A stretch of DNA of 7,145 bases. Source: Bacteroidota bacterium (GTDB taxonomy: Bacteria > Bacteroidota > Bacteroidia > Flavobacteriales_D > Crocinitomicaceae). This document shows positions 5,707-7,145 of this stretch, one piece after another. Within the stretch, counting starts at the first letter, position 1; the number at the start of each line of letters is the position of its first letter. The position numbers and the translations under genes were made by a program. The notes under the pieces were generated by a model. It was not told where the DNA came from. It searched no databases and saw nothing but the letters and a program-made list of their open reading frames with translations. The DNA lies in assembly GCA_018825925.1 (NCBI GenBank), contig JAHKAT010000222.1, forward strand, positions 1-7,145, written 5' to 3'.

Positions 5707-5738
5707 AAATGGTATGAGTGTCCCTTGTACCATTTTTT
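5707..5738 (+). terminator. Rho-independent terminator of the tRNA-Leu unit
   Basis: AAATGGTA (5707-5714) pairs with TACCATTT (5728-5735) around a 13-nt loop, followed by a run of six T (5733-5738). It lies between the tRNA and the tig start codon and separates the two units, unless read-through supplies tig. Confidence 0.8.
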
Positions 5739-5765
5739 GTTGCATATAATTCTAAAATCAAAAAA

Positions 5766-7121
5766 ATGATCGTTACTCGTCACGACGTTGATTCGCTGAA
5801 TGCGAAGCTAAAGGTGGAAGTCGCACCTGCAGATTATCAAGAAAAGGTTAAAAAATCGTTAGAAAAATACCGTAAAACGGCAAAAATTCCAGGATTCCGT
5901 CCAGGTCACGTGCCTATGGGTATCATCCAAAAACAATACGGAAATTCAGTATTGGCAGATGCGATTAACCATTTGGTAAATGATGCGTTGAGCAATTATA
6001 TTACGGAAAGTAAAATAGAAATTCTTGGTCGACCGTTGCCTTCAGAAAAAGAGGGTATGAAAGGTAGTTTTGAAACTCCGGACAGTTTCGAATTTACTTT
6101 TGAAATCGGTTTGTCTCCAAAATTTGAAGTTCCATTAACGGAAAAAAGCAAATACGACTATATCAAAATTAAAATCGACAGTAAACTAGTTGATGAACAA
6201 ATTGAGGATTTACGTCGTCGATATGGTAAAATGATGTCTGAAGCTAATGTTGCTGATAGAGACTTGGTTTTAGGTCAATTTGTTGAATTAAACGAAGATG
6301 CAAGCATCAAAGAAGGTGGTGTTATGCACACCTCTACAGTTTCTGTTGAATTTATAGAAGATTCGTCTACTAAAAAATCATTGCTTGGAAAAGCAGTGGG
6401 TGATCAGGTGATCTTGGATCCTCTAAAAGTTTCTCGAGGTGGAAAAGACACGGCAGCAATGTTGGGATTGAAAGAAGACCAGATGGAAACGATTTCAAAT
6501 AAATTTCAATTCACAATCAACGAAATCAAAAGAATGGAGTTGGCTGAATTGAACCAAGAATTGTTTGACAAATTATACGGCGAAGGTGAAGTAAATAGCG
6601 AAGCTGAAATGCGTCAAAGAATTTCAAAGGATTTAGACGGAATGTTTAATAATGATTCAGATCGTTTACTAACAAAGAATGTTTATGACGATTTGTTGGA
6701 GAAAACGAAGATGGATTTGCCGAATGAGTTTTTGAAAAGATTTATTCGCGAAAACGCTGAGAAGCCAATAACGGCTGAGGAGGTTGAACAACAGTATGAT
6801 TCATTTAAAAAAGGAATGAAATGGCAGTTGATTCAAGGGCAAATTATTAAAAAGAACAATATTCAAATTGAGTACAAAGACTTAGTGGAATTCACAAAAA
6901 GTTTGTTGGTAAGCAATTACGCTCAATACGGTATTCCTGCTCCAGAAGACAAAGAATTGACAGAATCAGCTTTAACTGTTTTGAAAAACAGAGAAGAGTC
7001 GGATCGCGTTTATGAAATGATGTTGGAACAACGTATGAACCAATACATTAAGTCGACAGTGAAATTGAAAGAAAAGGAAGTAAGTTATGATGAATTCGTT
7101 AAATTGGCGAATCAGAATTAA
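5766..7121 (+). CDS. tig: Trigger factor, ribosome-associated chaperone
   Basis: Trigger factor binds the ribosome beside the exit tunnel and shields nascent chains. The 451-residue product has the N-terminal ribosome-binding domain (about 1-145) with the signature loop GFRPGHVP at exactly 43-50, as in the E. coli protein. The middle region (about 155-255) occupies the place of the FKBP-like prolyl isomerase domain and keeps its closing strand (FQFTINEIKRMEL, 247-259), but the usual IPGFE..L.G segment is not recognisable; only LLGKAVGDQV (206-215) remains, so isomerase activity is doubtful. The helical chaperone 'arms' domain follows (about 260-430). The length is slightly above the E. coli protein (432). 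The ATG at 5766 is preferred over an in-frame GTG at 5718, which lies in the tRNA terminator loop and would add 16 residues before the conserved start. No clear TAnnTTTG box lies in the 27 nt between terminator and start, so the promoter is unresolved. Confidence 0.96.
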   Translation: MIVTRHDVDSLNAKLKVEVAPADYQEKVKKSLEKYRKTAKIPGFRPGHVPMGIIQKQYGNSVLADAINHLVNDALSNYITESKIEILGRPLPSEKEGMKGSFETPDSFEFTFEIGLSPKFEVPLTEKSKYDYIKIKIDSKLVDEQIEDLRRRYGKMMSEANVADRDLVLGQFVELNEDASIKEGGVMHTSTVSVEFIEDSSTKKSLLGKAVGDQVILDPLKVSRGGKDTAAMLGLKEDQMETISNKFQFTINEIKRMELAELNQELFDKLYGEGEVNSEAEMRQRISKDLDGMFNNDSDRLLTKNVYDDLLEKTKMDLPNEFLKRFIRENAEKPITAEEVEQQYDSFKKGMKWQLIQGQIIKKNNIQIEYKDLVEFTKSLLVSNYAQYGIPAPEDKELTESALTVLKNREESDRVYEMMLEQRMNQYIKSTVKLKEKEVSYDEFVKLANQN

Positions 7122-7145
7122 TTTGAATCAATAGAATGTTAAGAA

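Noticed and set aside
5718..5765. N-terminal extension of trigger factor from a GTG start
   Set aside because: The GTG lies in the loop of the tRNA terminator, and starting at ATG 5766 puts the GFRPGHVP loop at residues 43-50, the family position.
5523..5783. An 86-codon open frame on the minus strand across the tRNA region
   Set aside because: It is mostly the antisense of tRNA-Leu (the RMEGLEPAHLAALDP stretch), a well-known kind of false protein; both ends fall in promoter and terminator sequence.
1..7145. Insertion sequence, CRISPR array, prophage or attachment site at the tRNA
   Set aside because: No transposase or integrase frame, no spaced repeats, and no duplicate of the tRNA 3' end was seen in the window.

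Overview
This AT-rich window reads as a piece of chromosome from a member of the Bacteroidota, probably Flavobacteriales. Three things point there: a gene end that encodes a type IX secretion (T9SS) C-terminal sorting tail, several matches to the Bacteroidota -7 promoter box TAnnTTTG, and family types typical of that phylum (a DUF3127-type protein with an SSB-like tail, and a trigger factor with a divergent middle domain). Start codons lack clear Shine-Dalgarno sequences, as is usual there. The genus cannot be fixed from the sequence.

Layout, left to right. (1) 1-89: last codons of a secreted T9SS cargo protein, followed by a strong GAAA-tetraloop terminator. (2) 260-814, minus: ruvC, the Holliday-junction resolvase, with all four catalytic acids; a hairpin sits directly after its stop. 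(3) 819-2829, plus: a two-gene unit of a polytopic flippase-like membrane protein and a membrane-anchored family 2 glycosyltransferase, overlapping by 8 nt. Its first start codon is only 4 bp from the ruvC start codon, on the opposite strand. (4) A bidirectional terminator at 2817-2846 separates this unit from a convergent minus-strand pair: a flavin reductase-like split-barrel protein (4154-3255), then a DUF3127/SSB-like OB-fold protein (3243-2866) 11 nt later. (5) 4324-5493, plus: an exported von Willebrand factor A protein with a slightly altered metal site. (6) 5535-5738: a compact tRNA-Leu(UAG) unit with promoter box, hairpin-rich leader, tRNA and terminator. (7) 5766-7121: tig, encoding trigger factor, complete; the window ends 24 nt later.

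The window is mostly housekeeping (recombination, tRNA, nascent-chain folding) with small accessory units. The membrane protein/glycosyltransferase pair very likely acts together on a lipid-linked or envelope glycan; the acceptor is unknown. The flavin protein and the DUF3127 protein are probably co-transcribed, but a shared function is not evident. There is no sign of a mobile element, CRISPR array, prophage or recognisable defence system. No intergenic stretch exceeds 300 bases; those of about 170 bases (90-259 and 4155-4323) hold only the regulatory sites listed.
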